A DNA stretch of 64,000 bases from Bimastos eiseni (GCA_959347315.1 OY365810.1:15866500-15930499), one strand, 5' to 3'; positions 23,206-35,363 are shown, numbered from the stretch's first letter. The notes: a model not told the origin generated them from the sequence alone. Made by a program: numbers and translations.

Positions 23206-23349
23206 ATGAGCAGAGGCGTAACTTTGGTCCAGAAATTGGGTGGCACCAAATTCCAAATCGTTCTATCCGCGACTGAGAAATCATTATAACGACTCCTTTT
23301 ATGCGTTATGCTCATAATAGAACAATGACAAAAACAATAACAATAGTAA

Positions 23350-23590
23350 TAGATGAAAATAACGACGACTTCGTAGATGACGACGACGATGGTGGTGATC
23401 ATGATTATGACGTCGATGATGGTGATGATGATGACGATGACGTCGACGACGATGATGATAACATGATGAAGACGACAAAGCCGATGAAGATCATGACATG
23501 ATGATGACGATGATGATGATGCTGCTCTTGATGCAGCAACTGCTGCTACTGCTGCTGATGATGACGATTATGATGCTGATGATGCGTATC
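23350..23590 (+). repeat. (GAT/GAC)n trinucleotide-rich tract
   Basis: GAT and GAC triplets with GCT/GCA triplets towards the end. Asp-rich and Met-rich frames are compositional. Confidence 0.85.
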
Positions 23591-23945
23591 ACGATAAGGA
23601 TGATGCTCGGTAATTGCTTTGTGTCTCAAAGACTCATAGTTATGAGGATCGTCCTCGGAGGAAATAATAATGTCGCTTTTTCAGTTTCTGCATGAAATAT
23701 GAAATGGAGGATACAATAGCGATACTCTCCAGTAAAAACACCCCAGAGCTACGGGTATCCTTCGCACCCACCACTAGTCAAAAAATTAACGGACCGCCTA
23801 CTCTTTGTAACCTTAAAAAATGCTTCCTATGCATACGCTGAGTAACGTGATCTTCCGCCGACTGATATTTTGTTTCTCTACGAATTGCAAATATGGCTGA
23901 AAACAAAGCAACAAAGGAAATGGAATCTTTGCAGTAGCTGTGTAG

Positions 23946-23995
23946 ACACACACACACACGCACACACACACACACACACATACATACATGCACAT
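23946..23995 (+). repeat. (AC)n microsatellite
   Basis: An ACACAC tract followed by ATACATACATGC. Confidence 0.9.
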
Positions 23996-24117
23996 ACATA
24001 TTATATATACGATAGAAATATGCACATAGAATAATGCATTCATGCCTTCAAATGTACGTACATTTATGAATATGCATATACATGTGTGCATGTTATATCT
24101 TATAAATAAAGAAGACT

Positions 24118-24555
24118 TTCTATGTGTCTCTCTGTCCGGCGATGCGTTTCCACAGTTTTACAGCTATTGGCTAGATATCTTCGTTGTTGGTTCGGGAACA
24201 CCTGAGACACGCAGTAGAGGGATTCTTCCAGTGCCAAAAACCTACGGCGCACCTCTCACACCCACAAAAGCAAAGTTTCCTTCTAATTTGCCAGGATCGT
24301 GTCACCTGCGACATATCGTACACGTACCAGGTATACAGTACCTTTTGCGCAACCGGCCACGTGGGTATGTACTCTAAACATTATTTATTTACATGTATAT
24401 CTAGATTATGTGTATGTGTCTGTCTCTCCGTTTATGCATTTGCACACTTTTACAGTTATTCACTCAAAACCTTGGCCGTTCGCTCGGGGCACACCTCGGA
24501 TACCCAGTAGAGGGACGGCCGCAGTCGTCCTCCTCGCCAGGGACAAAAACCTATC
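24118..24555 (+). repeat. Diverged direct repeat, two copies of ~140 bp
   Basis: Segments 24118-24250 and 24411-24555 share TATGTGTCT, TTTTACAG(C/T)TATT, a (G/A)CAC-CT-(A/G)GA block, CAGTAGAGGGA and ACAAAAACCTA in the same order and spacing. This is a dispersed repeat of unknown class, present twice. Confidence 0.65.
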
Positions 24556-24796
24556 TTTACCCGGGCACCGGCTAATATAGCTAGCGCTATTAATAATAAT
24601 AATAATGCTGATGATGAATGTCAAAATATTGAAATCACAGGCCGGGAATCCGTCGACCTGCGGAGCGGGTACCTGGGCACCCGACCGCGCGGACGTTTAG
24701 TTGGGAAATGTAGGGAATTACGCATTTTTACGGAATGTCGGGCACCCGAGAACCGATTTCATTGCCCGGGCAGTCAGCCTCGGGCGGATATCCGAG

Positions 24797-24980
24797 TACC
24801 GGGTACCCGTTGATAGCCTTAATGGTAGTGATGATATATATGTATGAATATATATATAAATATATATATCGTCATAATACCCTTTGACAGCCTTAATGAT
24901 AATGATGATGATGATGATATATATGTTTATATATATACATCATGATCATTATCATTAAGGCTGTCCACGGGTACCCGGTA
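24797..24980. repeat. Inverted repeat bounded by CCGGGTACCCG
   Basis: The left arm (24797-24840) starts TACCGGGTACCCG and continues through AGCCTTAATG. The right arm (about 24930-24980) is its imperfect reverse complement and ends CGGGTACCCGGTA. A third copy of the ACAGCCTTAATGATAATGATG part lies between them (24885-24910). The 150 bases to the left are unusually GC-rich and repeat GGGCACCCGA-like motifs. Confidence 0.7.
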
Positions 24981-25044
24981 TGATGATGACGATGACGATG
25001 ATGACGATGATGACGATGATGACGATGACGACGATGACGACGAC

Positions 25045-25088
<44 letters not shown>

Positions 25089-25130
25089 CGAGGATGATGA
25101 CGATGACGGTGACGGTGACGATGATGATGA
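24978..25130 (+). repeat. (GAT/GAC)n tract
   Basis: A long run of GATGATGAC units directly between the inverted repeat and the LINE copy. Confidence 0.92.
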
Positions 25131-25154
25131 TAATAGCAACAACAACAACAATAA

Positions 25155-26292
25155 CAGACAAATTTCTCATAATAACATTATCCATGTCAAAGGTTGGCAA
25201 AAATTATTGGTATCTTTCTCAGATCCGACATGTCCTGTCTAGGCAAACTCTCAAGAATCTATATTACGCGCTTGTCTATCCATATCTTACATACTGTAAT
25301 CTTAATTGGGTAACTACTTAATTAATCTTAATTTGGTAACTACTTAATCAATCTTAATTGGGTAACTACTTAATTGATCTTAATTGGGTAACTACTTAAT
25401 TAATCTTAATTGGGTAACTACTTAATTAATCTTAATTGGGTAACTACTTAATTAATCTTAATTGGGTAACTACTTGATTAATCTTAATTGGATAACTACT
25501 TACCGTTCTAGTTGAACCTCTCTGCAGACTCTCCAGAAACGAATTGTACGAATAATATGTAATGTACCATACAGGGTCCATACAGCCAATCTTTTTATTA
25601 CTGAGAGAATCTTACCATTTGAATGTATTAATAAACTGCAGATCAGGGAATTTATGTTTAAGCTTCGTAGTTGCCTATAACCTAATCGCTTTAAATTGTG
25701 GTTCAGCAAAACTCAGAGCTCCACAGTCACCAGACTCGCTCCTCTGAAAACTACCACCTAATCAGAGTTTACACTACCATCAGACAGCACAGCATAGACA
25801 ACATATATGCTTCTGTTTTATACTGGAATTCGTTGCCGTATGAACTGACCAACCTACCAACGCCCCAACTTTTTAGGCATAGATTAAAGAAACTTTTTAT
25901 TGAAGGTATAAATGTCTAGTTTGTCTGCTTAATTGTGGCTGCATACTCGGCCTCTATTGTCTGCATTATGCGATGAAGTTGTTACCGTTGTCCAAGGACA
26001 TAGGATGTAGAATCTATTGAATTGGCTATCTTAGTTGTTAAATGGAAGATTGCTATACACGCTTGCTTCATGTGGTGTTTGTTGATGTAATTTCGACGAC
26101 CCTGCAGCTAGCGGAACGGTTCGTTCCTTTGGAGTATCCTCATTGCTTACTGATGTTATGTTCCACAAACTCGTTCTCTAATGGCTTGCTAATTTATGGA
26201 TATGGTATTTCTTGAGCATTATTTCGGTTTTGTTTTGACTCTCTTTGGTAAGCAGAAAGTTGATTTTTTAAAAATTTTGATTTGATTTGAAG
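25155..26292 (+). pseudogene. 5'-truncated non-LTR retrotransposon (LINE copy A), RT C-terminus and 3' UTR
   Basis: This copy belongs to the Jockey/CR1-type group. It begins inside the C-terminal part of the reverse transcriptase ORF: KVGKNYWYLSQIRHVL, then LKNLYYALVYPYLTYCNLNW. A 26-bp tandem expansion follows (25297-25505) and the ORF resumes in fragments (ITERILPFECINKLQIREF; WNSLPYELTNLP...FRHRLKKLF), ending at about 25917. The 3' UTR contains a hairpin (26113-26127) and ends in TTTGATTTGATTTGAAGT (about 26276-26292). The same fragments and UTR recur at 50.4-52.1 kb. Frameshifts and stops make it inactive. Confidence 0.8.
25297..25505 (+). repeat. 26-bp minisatellite, 8 copies, inside the LINE ORF
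   Basis: The unit AATCTTAATTGGGTAACTACTTAATT is repeated about 8 times with a few substitutions. The first and last units join directly to RT-coding sequence (YCNLNW-VTTY). The 26-bp period is not a multiple of three. Confidence 0.93.
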
Positions 26293-26324
26293 TCAGAATT
26301 AAGTACATCAGGGCAAGAAAATAA

Positions 26325-26425
26325 TAATAGTAATAGTAGTAGTGGTGGTGGTGGTAGTAGTCGAAGTGCAAAATGTCGTATACGTGGAGGTACCGAAGTA
26401 GTGGTGGTGGAAGTTATATAGGTAG
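26325..26425 (+). repeat. (GTA/GTG)n trinucleotide-rich tract
   Basis: AGTAGTAGTGGTGGTGG-type repeats just downstream of LINE copy A. Confidence 0.8.
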
Positions 26426-26429
26426 TAGT

Positions 26430-28980
26430 GGTAACAGTATCGTTCATTCAACTGAGAAGTGTAAGCTTATACGCAGCAAGATTAGGCCCATACGGTGTGT
26501 CGGTTTTAATTAATAATAAACACGAAAAAGAAGAGTTGTCCTTAAAGCTAGCCCTGAGGAAGTAAGTAAGTGCTAGAGACTTCATCTGCTTAGCCTCAGC
26601 ATATGAGGGCGGATGGTCAGTCGTCCTTGCCGTCATACCTTCCACCGACAGTGTACGGTCGCTGTATTTATCATAGTTGGGTTGGCTGTGGAGTGTGCGG
26701 GTGGAGAGGAAAGCTCAAAGTAAATTACAATTTTGCGTCATAGATTTCTTTTGCGTCATAGATTTCAAATAAATATATAATAGAAACGTTTGAAATATCT
26801 AAAAATGATTGAACGGGGAGCCAATCGAAAGTTTAAACAATCTAGGAAATGAAACGATCTTCAGCAACTGGAGAACCGAAGAAAGTCTTTCTCTGTGGCT
26901 TCTGCCAGGCGTCATGATACAGTAATGTAGTCATGTAGGCATTGTAGGACCTACTGAATTATAAATCTCGATCAAAAAATACGATGCTTGACATTTTAGT
27001 TAAATCCTTCTCATTTTCCGAAGCCTATAAAATTATTGTCCTAGTTATCCTATCTTGCGTTCCATCAACAGTAACTGTTGTAAGCGAATTACAGCCAGAA
27101 TAGTGAGACCAATGATACACCGTGTGCACCCTATCGGGCGGTATATAAAAAAGCAAAGGCGAGAGGCGTTGCCAAGCTACATTGGGGTGATATAAATGGC
27201 CTTTTGCGTGATAGATTGAAAATTAGTTTTAAAACGTTGTCCTTATAGGTTCCGTGCCTCATTAGTGTTTCATAAAAAAGATCTCTTTGGCTAGCAGGAC
27301 TTTCACATCGGATGCATGATGTCATGGGGGTAATAACTGCGGTCTAGTCTTAAATGTTCCGTTTCTATAAGCGCATCAAAGCGTTTCTCTTGCCAGTGAA
27401 AGACGAACATACTTACTATATCCAATGTGTTCTACTGTTGTTCATGGTGTTCGCTGGACGACCCATCGAACGACCGCGTCGGCTGTCCATCATGGCCGTG
27501 GGATCACGTGGGGAGGGGTCGCTCACAGAGGTCTCTCCATCTGTCACGGATGGCACTCAGTCGCAGGTGGTGGCTCCCTCTGGAGTCAGCCTAGGAGCAA
27601 CGGAGAACCTTCGAGCGAATGCTCCTCTCCGATAGCCAACCCATCCTCGTCCGCCCACGCATTACGATCCGATGAGAGGAATAATGGGGAAAGGTCAGAG
27701 GTCAGTCTCGGATGACGGTAAACTGCAGCGAATCGACGACACACATCAAGGTCGACAGACATCATGAGTACAATTACCCAGACCCCAAATGCGGTATTTA
27801 TGCAGCGCCTTTCTTCTTCAATCGTTCTGATTTGTTGCATTAGAACGTGCTACAGCAGAGGCCTACTCCGTGATCCTAGTCCTTCATCGATGCAGTTGTG
27901 ACCGGAAAGGTCGATTGGAAATAGCCACGCGCCAATTACAACCGTCAGACTCAGTAAGACCTTGACACTGAGACCATCTTTGGATCCGAAAATATGCACA
28001 GAAGTCAAGGTCAATGCTGATCAGCGAGTAGGGATGTGGTAGCCCTGTACATTGGACTGCAGAAGCCTTTGTCCCATAGAACCACAACACAAAGACACAA
28101 AATGATGTGCACAAACGAACACACATGTATATTTTCGCGTTTACACCTATAGGCTCTATTTATTGGAATTCTTGAAGCAACGAATGCTTACTAAATATTA
28201 TGGACATTTGTAGAGCATCTTCTGTAGCATGCAGGCTTTTCAGAGGCTCTCTCAGCGTGACAGGGTCGTGAAAAGGCAGGTCTTTAAGTAAAGAAAAGAT
28301 TCAAGTGAGATCCCTTGAAGAATCCTACTCCAGGTGAAGGTACTCAGTGGCTACAGGTCCATGTACGTATTAGACATGGTGGTCTTGATGTGATGGGATT
28401 AGGTCGCAGGTGCCTTCTGTCCATTTGGTTTAGTTGCTACAACCCTGGAACTCCATCCAGCAGTCTGCCATTCTTAGTCATTATATGGATATCTTTCATT
28501 TGATGATACATGTACACAACTGTTGTGGGATTTGTTGAAGGTACGTGAGGTTCTCATCTTGGATTAACCTAGTGCTGCAAACAAAGCAGCCGAATTAGTA
28601 CAGGTCTATGATTAAAAAGCTGATAGATCGTCGGTTTGTAGTGCAGGGAATAACCCGACTGATGATTTGCATTTGTCTGCCGTCAGTTTCCCTCATTCAG
28701 GCGATCAGCTGAAGGCTGTCATACTGATTGAAGCCTGTGACCTCTGCTGATGCACTATGGCAGCGAAAGTGGTGGCAGCTGACCTTCGAGTGAGCCTTTA
28801 GATAATTGCAGCCCTCACCAATGTAGCCGCGAGGATCTGGTCGTCCACGTTGTCTCGTTTGTAAGTTTCTTTAGGGCGACCCATTCGTCGTCAATCCACC
28901 AACATTTGACGGACCCACCAGGAAGTTAATGCTTCAAGTAGGCCTACTAAGGTACTAAGATACTAAGCAGTCAACAGGTT
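26430..28980. other. Intergenic DNA, no confident gene
   Basis: Sequence of ordinary composition with short frames only. The stretch 27425-27720 is somewhat GC-rich with overlapping plus frames of about 95 codons that match nothing and lack clear splice sites. I see no feature I can support. Confidence 0.5.
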
Positions 28981-29008
28981 CGTTTCGCTCAGAAGTCCAG
29001 ACGGGGCT

Positions 29009-29065
29009 GCGATGGCTCAGTGAGTGACAGATAATTAATTTATCTGTCACTCATTGAACCATCGC
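29009..29065. repeat. 26-bp hairpin (2 non-Watson-Crick pairs)
   Basis: Arms 29009-29034 (from GCGATGGCTCAGTGAG) and 29040-29065 pair with two exceptions, around a 5-nt loop. The left arm contains TGGCTCAGTGAG, which resembles a Pol III A box. Confidence 0.85.
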
Positions 29066-29077
29066 AAGCACAACGGT

Positions 29078-29128
29078 GACTTCCTGGACCAGATATTTAT
29101 CTGAGATAAATATCTGGTCCAGGAAGTC
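29078..29128. repeat. Perfect 24-bp hairpin with 3-nt loop
   Basis: Arms 29078-29101 (from GACTTCCTGGACC) and 29105-29128 are exact reverse complements, loop TGA. It stands only 12 bases after the preceding hairpin. Confidence 0.93.
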
Positions 29129-29129
29129 A

Positions 29130-31055
29130 AGGTTGTTCTTGCTCTGCTTCCTGTACAATGTACATATTGACTATGCATCTACTGCAATGTACTTGGCAGC
29201 GGCCAGTGAATCAATAACATGGTAAGACATCAAAGACCATTGCTGTTATAAGACGTCTCTTGTTGCAGCAGCGGCAGAATAAGCTCGGTTTTCTTTCACA
29301 GCGCTTCTCCATCTGTTTCCATCAGGTATTTTTTGCCGCTGGCTCACTTTCAGGTTTTATAAGGCAGCAGATGGAGCGCCTTAGTATGACAATTATAGAC
29401 TCTGTTAATGACCGCTGCTAATTTCATTAGTGGTATGTACACAATAAATGTTTTCCTCTGCATGGTTCAACTATTCTCTTTGATTTGCTTATTTTATTCA
29501 ACAATTCAGAATTATGTCTTAAAACCCGACCTACTGTAATTAAACCGATGTTCTAGATCGAGGTCTACTTACTGGTTAAACGCGTGGATATAGGCCTACA
29601 TGTATATGGCTAAAAGAACCTTATTCTTATTATGGCCTGATCGGTATTTTACCGACACGATCCGAATGCAATCTTACTTAGGCTAAGTAGCAGTAGAGAA
29701 GAAAGAGGGACCAGAAACAGTGATTCATCATTTCATCAGCACGATGAACATTTATAGCTTTTGGTGATTATAACTATCGTATTATACAGTGTCGTTAATT
29801 CCTGATCTCGTCATGACTTTGAAGTCTGAACATTCTAGAAACAGATAAGCCACATAAATTGATCATTCCTCCTAGTCTGAGAATTGCGGCTTAGGGAGTA
29901 GCGGTGAACACACTGGGACGCAGCCCTTGGGGTACCGAAATCGAGACCCGTACGTGTACCTCTTAAGGTTGACTGCTCTCCTGCTTTCGTTAGCCTGTGG
30001 CGTTTGTTAAAATGAGATGTAGGCGTAATGGGCGGTCTGCGTGGATGCCGACGGTTAAATTCGGACTCCTATAATAACTCGTCATCATTCGCTCATACTG
30101 TTCATGTAATCATGCTGCGGTGTGTCAGTTTGAAATTAAACGAAGATCATTACTATCATGTATCAGTCATTATATAAAGCGATACAATATATAACAATGA
30201 GATATATATACCCATTGCAAGGCCATTGTTTATTAACAATATGATACAGAAGAGTTCGGATAACCTCATTAAAAGCAACGTATAATTATGATCGGTTTTC
30301 ATAGGGCTTAAAACACTCGCACAGTGTCATGCACAGGGACAGTAACTGTTGGTGACTGTTCCTGTGGACGGCTCTTCGGCTCAGTATATTGTGTGAGTCA
30401 GATTACTCTGACGAGGACACTTAACGATCTAGGTAGGGCAGAGATGCCGTGTGGCTTCGCAAGGTGTGTCACGGGAAACCATGTTTCCTGTATGGCCTTA
30501 TACTTGTAGCAAACTAATGAGCCAAATTTAGCTCTGAACCAACATGAAGCAGATAAGTCCCTTAATCTAGCATGAGAGATGAAGGAAGGCCAATCCTCTT
30601 CCTCGCTTTCAAATCTTCCCAACGACAGTTCACGGTCATTGTTCACATTACAGCTAACCAGCGCAGGTGGAACAGAGACCTGGAAAGCATTTATACTCTC
30701 GTGGGGAATTGAACCCAGTCAATCGACGCCCTCTCGATGGGATTCGATTTGTAAAAAGAAGAAGAGTCGTCTGATGAGAATTTATGGGAATCTGAAGAAT
30801 TTTGCAATATATCATCGCCCTTGTGACCGAAGCCAGTGGGTGTAACTCCCTTGTGACCCCCAGCAAATCAGACACTACCTCTAGATACTAGCCTAACGTT
30901 ACAATCACAACACTATCGTGCACCTTGAATGAGCCTGATAGGCATTTGTATGAGCGCTCAACAAAACTAGTAAGCAGAGGAAACTGCTAGCTCGATTGTG
31001 TATAAATGACCTCTAAAGCTGAGCAGGCACAGCGCACAACTTAGACGACATTAAT
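29130..31055. other. Intergenic DNA, no confident gene
   Basis: No coding signal found. On the minus strand near 30700-30722 the B-box-like GGGTTCAATTCCC suggests a degenerate tRNA-derived SINE, without an A box at the right distance. Confidence 0.45.
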
Positions 31056-31073
31056 TAAATTAAGGTGTCACGA

Positions 31074-31155
31074 CAATTCGTCTATAGACTTTTCGTCTAC
31101 GAAACTTCGTCTACCGACATTTCGTCTACCAGACTTTTCGTCTAGCAAACTTCAT
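31074..31155 (+). repeat. Short tandem array of TTTCGTCTAC-type units
   Basis: Six units of about 14-17 bases, each containing TTCGTCTA or a one-base variant, follow each other directly (AATTCGTCTATAGAC, TTTTCGTCTACGAAA and so on). The last unit, TTCATCTT, is degenerate. Confidence 0.85.
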
Positions 31156-31159
31156 CTTG

Positions 31160-34100
31160 GCAGAAGCGGGATCGATGAAAATAATTATGCGTAACTAAGG
31201 TAACTGGGAGCTGGAATGATGAAAAGCTGCCTGCATAAAAGGAAGTTGTATTGATGAAAAGAACTATATCTAAATGGAATGTTAGGCCTACAAAAATTCA
31301 CACGGTGCTAGGTTTTAATAATAAGCGTAATTCAAAGGATAGAGCAACTCTTTCTAATTAGTGCAATGTTCAAACAATGTAGAAACGCGGAGGGTGTGGG
31401 TTCGATCTTCGCCGAGGAGCAACTGGTTCGGGACCTTGATGCAATTATTGCTCCGCAGTGTATCCTAAATTGGCATTAATAAAAAGCTGATTACCTTCTG
31501 ATTTGAGAAGTACCCTCTAACCACGGACATGTCGCCAAACCAAATCCTGCTCTCTTGTCTGCCAAGGCCAGTAACAAGCTTTCAGTCAGACTTCGTTCCT
31601 CGTATGAAAGCCAATCCTGCATGTTTCATGAGAACATTTGACATTAGATGTGCCTTCCATGCTAATTATCTGACTGTACAGCAACTGTCTTCATTTGACG
31701 TCACTTCGTTAAAATTGGTTCTCGTTAAATAAAGGTGTCAGTCGGTCTTGTCAATTCCGACGGGAGATCTGCAGGACGATCCTAATTATAGCGTTGCACC
31801 TACTCTCATCCCTTGAGAGAGTGGACAGTGTCTGGCCAATGTTCCCTCTCAGCTGTGCGCCAGAAACGATGACACACTTGCAGTGGAAATTTTACAGCCT
31901 CACGATGAGGAAAAGTGCTTGTTGTTCAGATTTAAATACAAATTGTGTCGCACAGCACTGAACAGCACGCTGTAAGTCAACGCTCACCAGATGACAGAGC
32001 TTGCAGCCTTGGACACCTGCATTTGCATCTATGCCTTAGAGGCAATGTTGTGTCTCAGCTGGTGCGCCTCTGTCATTGTTACCACGGCGTGTGATTCCGT
32101 TGAACTAGCAGATGAGTGAATGACTTACAAGTAAACTATGCTACGTACTATTCTACTCAAATATTGCATGGTCGCTTTGTCCTTGAAAACACTCGATTCA
32201 ATAAATCAAGACGATCTGACTTTCTACTACAGCCTTGTCATCTCCTGGTCGAGATTAGGAGATGACAAACAACTACACTTCTGTGCCAGCGCTCATCTAT
32301 GAGCATTTAGCGCATTAAGGCTCAGTGTAGTGACCGTCAAAATCATTCGACGAAAGAGATCGGCCATAATGCATCGGAACGACTTCCGGTTCCTTCTCTT
32401 TAAAAATGCATAGCGTATAAAGCGCCTTCTGATTACTTCCTGTAACTTTCTTGCAGATTATTATGTGCTCAGCGTATAATTATGCATTTTAAATGGGAAA
32501 GTGATTTGTTATAATGAACAGATCAGTTTCTTATTTGCTGGTCGTGTATTATGGTGCTTCTGCAGCTGCAGATTCAGCCACTCAATGCATGCAAAGTGTA
32601 CCTCTGCGGCCGAAGCTTTTCAATTTTCATGCGATTAGAATATTATAGTCCTAACCATGACCTTAATGACCATCACGAGGCAAAGCCTGACCCTAACCGA
32701 ACTTCATGCTCGCCATTTTATAGCAAAATAACGAAATGCACGTGAACCAAGCCTTGCGCATGCGCAAAAGTCTACTTCAAAGGAAATCTGGCAAAGATAT
32801 GACTTCAGCGTCAGCAGATTCCATCCCAAAGATAGAAACAGCCTTTGATTCGCCCGATGGCGGTAATTAAATGTGCATAGTCATCGTCGTCTACAGCTGA
32901 ACTGTATTTTAAAAAGTGACACGCGTTTCATAGTCTAGTCAGAAACCTGCTAATTTTCCATAATTGAACTTCTGTCAATCCGATAAGCACTTACAGAAAC
33001 GAGCTCAGATTCTGACGCGAAAAGCTTGGCTGACAAGTTGCTATCGACAGTTTGAGCTTTAGGCCTACAATAGGGCGTATTCAATTCTCTGTCCAATTAC
33101 AGAACTGGGCCAAGCTAGCTAGCATTTCATGAGTCTGCTCACATCCCAGTTGAAGAAACTTCGTTCGCAAGACGAATACAAGGCGCTCCAGGTCAGCGCA
33201 AATATACAAGGGCCTTAAACGTGTAAAATTTTAATTTTGATACCAATTGCCACAAAATGTAAATTTATAGTTGCGGGCTAGTTGTCGCGGGTTTGTCTCT
33301 CACCAACTCCTTCGTGTAGATGACGAGAGTACCGGTTCTTTCCTCTATCACCAAGCTCAGCAACACGACACACTTGATGGTTTTACTATAATGATATATA
33401 TATACACCCATCATCCTATCTACACTTACTGGAGTTATTAGTGTCCTCTTCAGATGTTTCCCTGGTTTACGTTGGAGACGGGATTCCCAACTACGTTGAT
33501 TACCTTTATCGTCAGAACGACCTAGAGTCTCCCCAGTTTCGAAACAAGTCATTGTTCCTTCCCTTGCTACACTATAAGAACCCTTCTAGAGGCGATTTTC
33601 TTCGCCCTCCAAAAAGCTTACTCGTATCTCTATTGGACGACAATTCACCTGCTGAAACTATCCCTAAAACCTGGTTGGTCAGATCTTGGCGTCCCTAGCG
33701 TAACGTCAGATCGTTAGAGGCGTACCGTTAATATTTGACTAGCGGCTGTTTGGGTGGGCCTTGTTAGTGTCATAGACGCGCAATAGGTCCCAGGGATCGA
33801 ATTTCATTATCATCGTTATACCGCCTACTGGGTTGCACCATTCGTATCGGAATTGTCCCCTTCGTTGCTTGACACTCCGTTGATATTTGCATATTCCTCG
33901 CCATCTGTATAGAGGCCGTCTGCCTCCGGTGAAACCCATTGATGTCTCCCATCTGAGGTTTCAGAGTGTCGCGTATGACACTAGTTATAAGTAGAAGTAG
34001 GCCCCATAGGCTAAAAGGAAGAAAGTTGAACAAGGCCAAAGAAAATCAAGATTGGCGACAAAATGCAGCTATCCTTAAATGTAGGTACAAATAATACAAC

Positions 34101-34930
34101 CTGTATCAATTTAATATTATATAGGCCTACTTCGTTCAGAATTGCACGACGGAGCTTCAATGGCGCTGATCAGTAATTGTGAGTGAAACTCTATTCAGGT
34201 TCACAACACTGTAGGCCTCAGTGTCTCGGACGAAGATAGAATTAACTTCACGCGTAACAGACCAAGCGCTAAACTGCAATCGAGGAGTCACGAATCCTAG
34301 GATAAAAAAACAACAACAATTATAACCTAACAATAGAAACGCGTTGCAGATAAATTATGTTTTCAAGTTTTGGTTTACAGTGCAATTAAAACGTGACGCG
34401 CGGATCAAACATGACGGGAAAAGGAGAGGTCATAACACGTAGTAGCCTAGTATAGCCGGCGCTCCTTGTACAAATAGAAATTAAAATATCCTATGTAAGT
34501 CTGGGTTTTGAGGTAGGATATCGAAGTATAAGCAGATGAATTCGGTATTTTTTTTAAATAGATCTATGAATTGTGATGTAATGTAAAACTTTGAAAATTT
34601 CCCAAGGGCCACGTCATATAGGCCTATAGCCTAGACTTGTAGCTTTATTATTTGCCGGTGCAACATCAAATCAAGTCTGCAGTGGCCAAGCTTCTCGTTT
34701 CGTTCCGGTGCCAGGTTAAAAATCCGGGGAGATCAAGCCGAATGCGCGGTGCTACGTGGCAGGTATTGGCAGCCTTGGCTTCAGCATGAGAATATGACAC
34801 TATAAATTACTTACAGTATACATAAGATAGGTAAATACTTTAAGACATCTGAATGATCTGAACAAGTAGATTGGCGTTCCGTTTGAATGATGTAGGTCTA
34901 TTTGTACTCGAAATTGTAGGTTAGCAGTGA
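31160..34930. other. Intergenic DNA, no confident gene
   Basis: Short frames only. It contains a 12-bp perfect hairpin (32235-32268: TTGTCATCTCCT / AGGAGATGACAA), a palindromic TTGCGCATGCGCAA (32754-32767), and a one-arm relative of the 71-bp inverted repeat (34572-34612). Frames at 33265-33698 on both strands are not recognisable. Confidence 0.5.
31330..31420 (+). repeat. Possible tRNA-derived SINE head
   Basis: AAGGATAGAGCAACTC (A-box-like) is followed about 60 bases later by GTGGGTTCGATCTTCGCC (B-box-like). The spacing is long for a true tRNA and no cloverleaf can be drawn, so this is at best a SINE remnant. Confidence 0.3.
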
Positions 34931-34935
34931 CTATA

Positions 34936-35363
34936 GTATATACTCGACTATAAGTCGAGAAATTTAAGACTATTTCAGGACGGCGAAATAGGTGTTCGAC
35001 TTATAGTCGAGAGACACAATCGTGGAAGATTTTCAAACCGAATATGAAACATTGCGAAACATTGCTTGATAATTGATTTCACGTGGAATGACTCTTCAAA
35101 CTGGAACTATATTTCGCGGAGAAATCCGCCGAACCTCTCTGCCGAAAGACAGCAGATATCAAACTACATATCTTGATTGATGATGGCCGCATGCATTAGT
35201 AATGATCTGCCTATGGTAAAATATATGTTTCGCGGATAAATCCGCCGAACTTCTCTGCCGAAAGACAGCTCAGATATCAGATATTCGAGCCATTTTGGAC
35301 GCTATTGTTGTCAAAAACTGCACTTCGACTTATACTTGAATCGACTTATAGTCGAGTATATAC
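34936..35363. mobile_element. MITE with 23-bp perfect palindromic termini
   Basis: The termini 34936-34958 and 35341-35363 are exact inverted repeats. Each contains the self-palindrome CTCGACTATAAGTCGAG. The ends begin within TATA, compatible with a TA target duplication as in Tc1/mariner/pogo-type elements. Two internal direct repeats (about 35109-35162 and 35221-35280) share TTTCGCGGA(G/T)AAATCCGCCG and CTCTGCCGAAAGACAGC. The element has no coding capacity. Confidence 0.85.

Noticed and set aside
23301..25321. Aspartate-rich, methionine-rich and serine-rich frames at 23.3-23.7 and 24.9-25.3 kb
   Set aside because: These are products of GAT/GAC trinucleotide repeats. Part of the last one also runs into real LINE sequence.
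27354..27840. A short gene in the GC-richer stretch at 27.4-27.8 kb
   Set aside because: Three overlapping frames on both strands are equally open, none has a domain, and no splice pair supports any of them.
31330..31420. A genuine tRNA gene
   Set aside because: A- and B-box-like words are present, but the spacing is wrong and no acceptor stem or cloverleaf can be formed.
33265..33698. Opposed 85-95 codon frames at 33.3-33.7 kb
   Set aside because: Neither frame shows a recognisable motif; overlap on both strands and lack of neighbours argue for chance or old repeat sequence.
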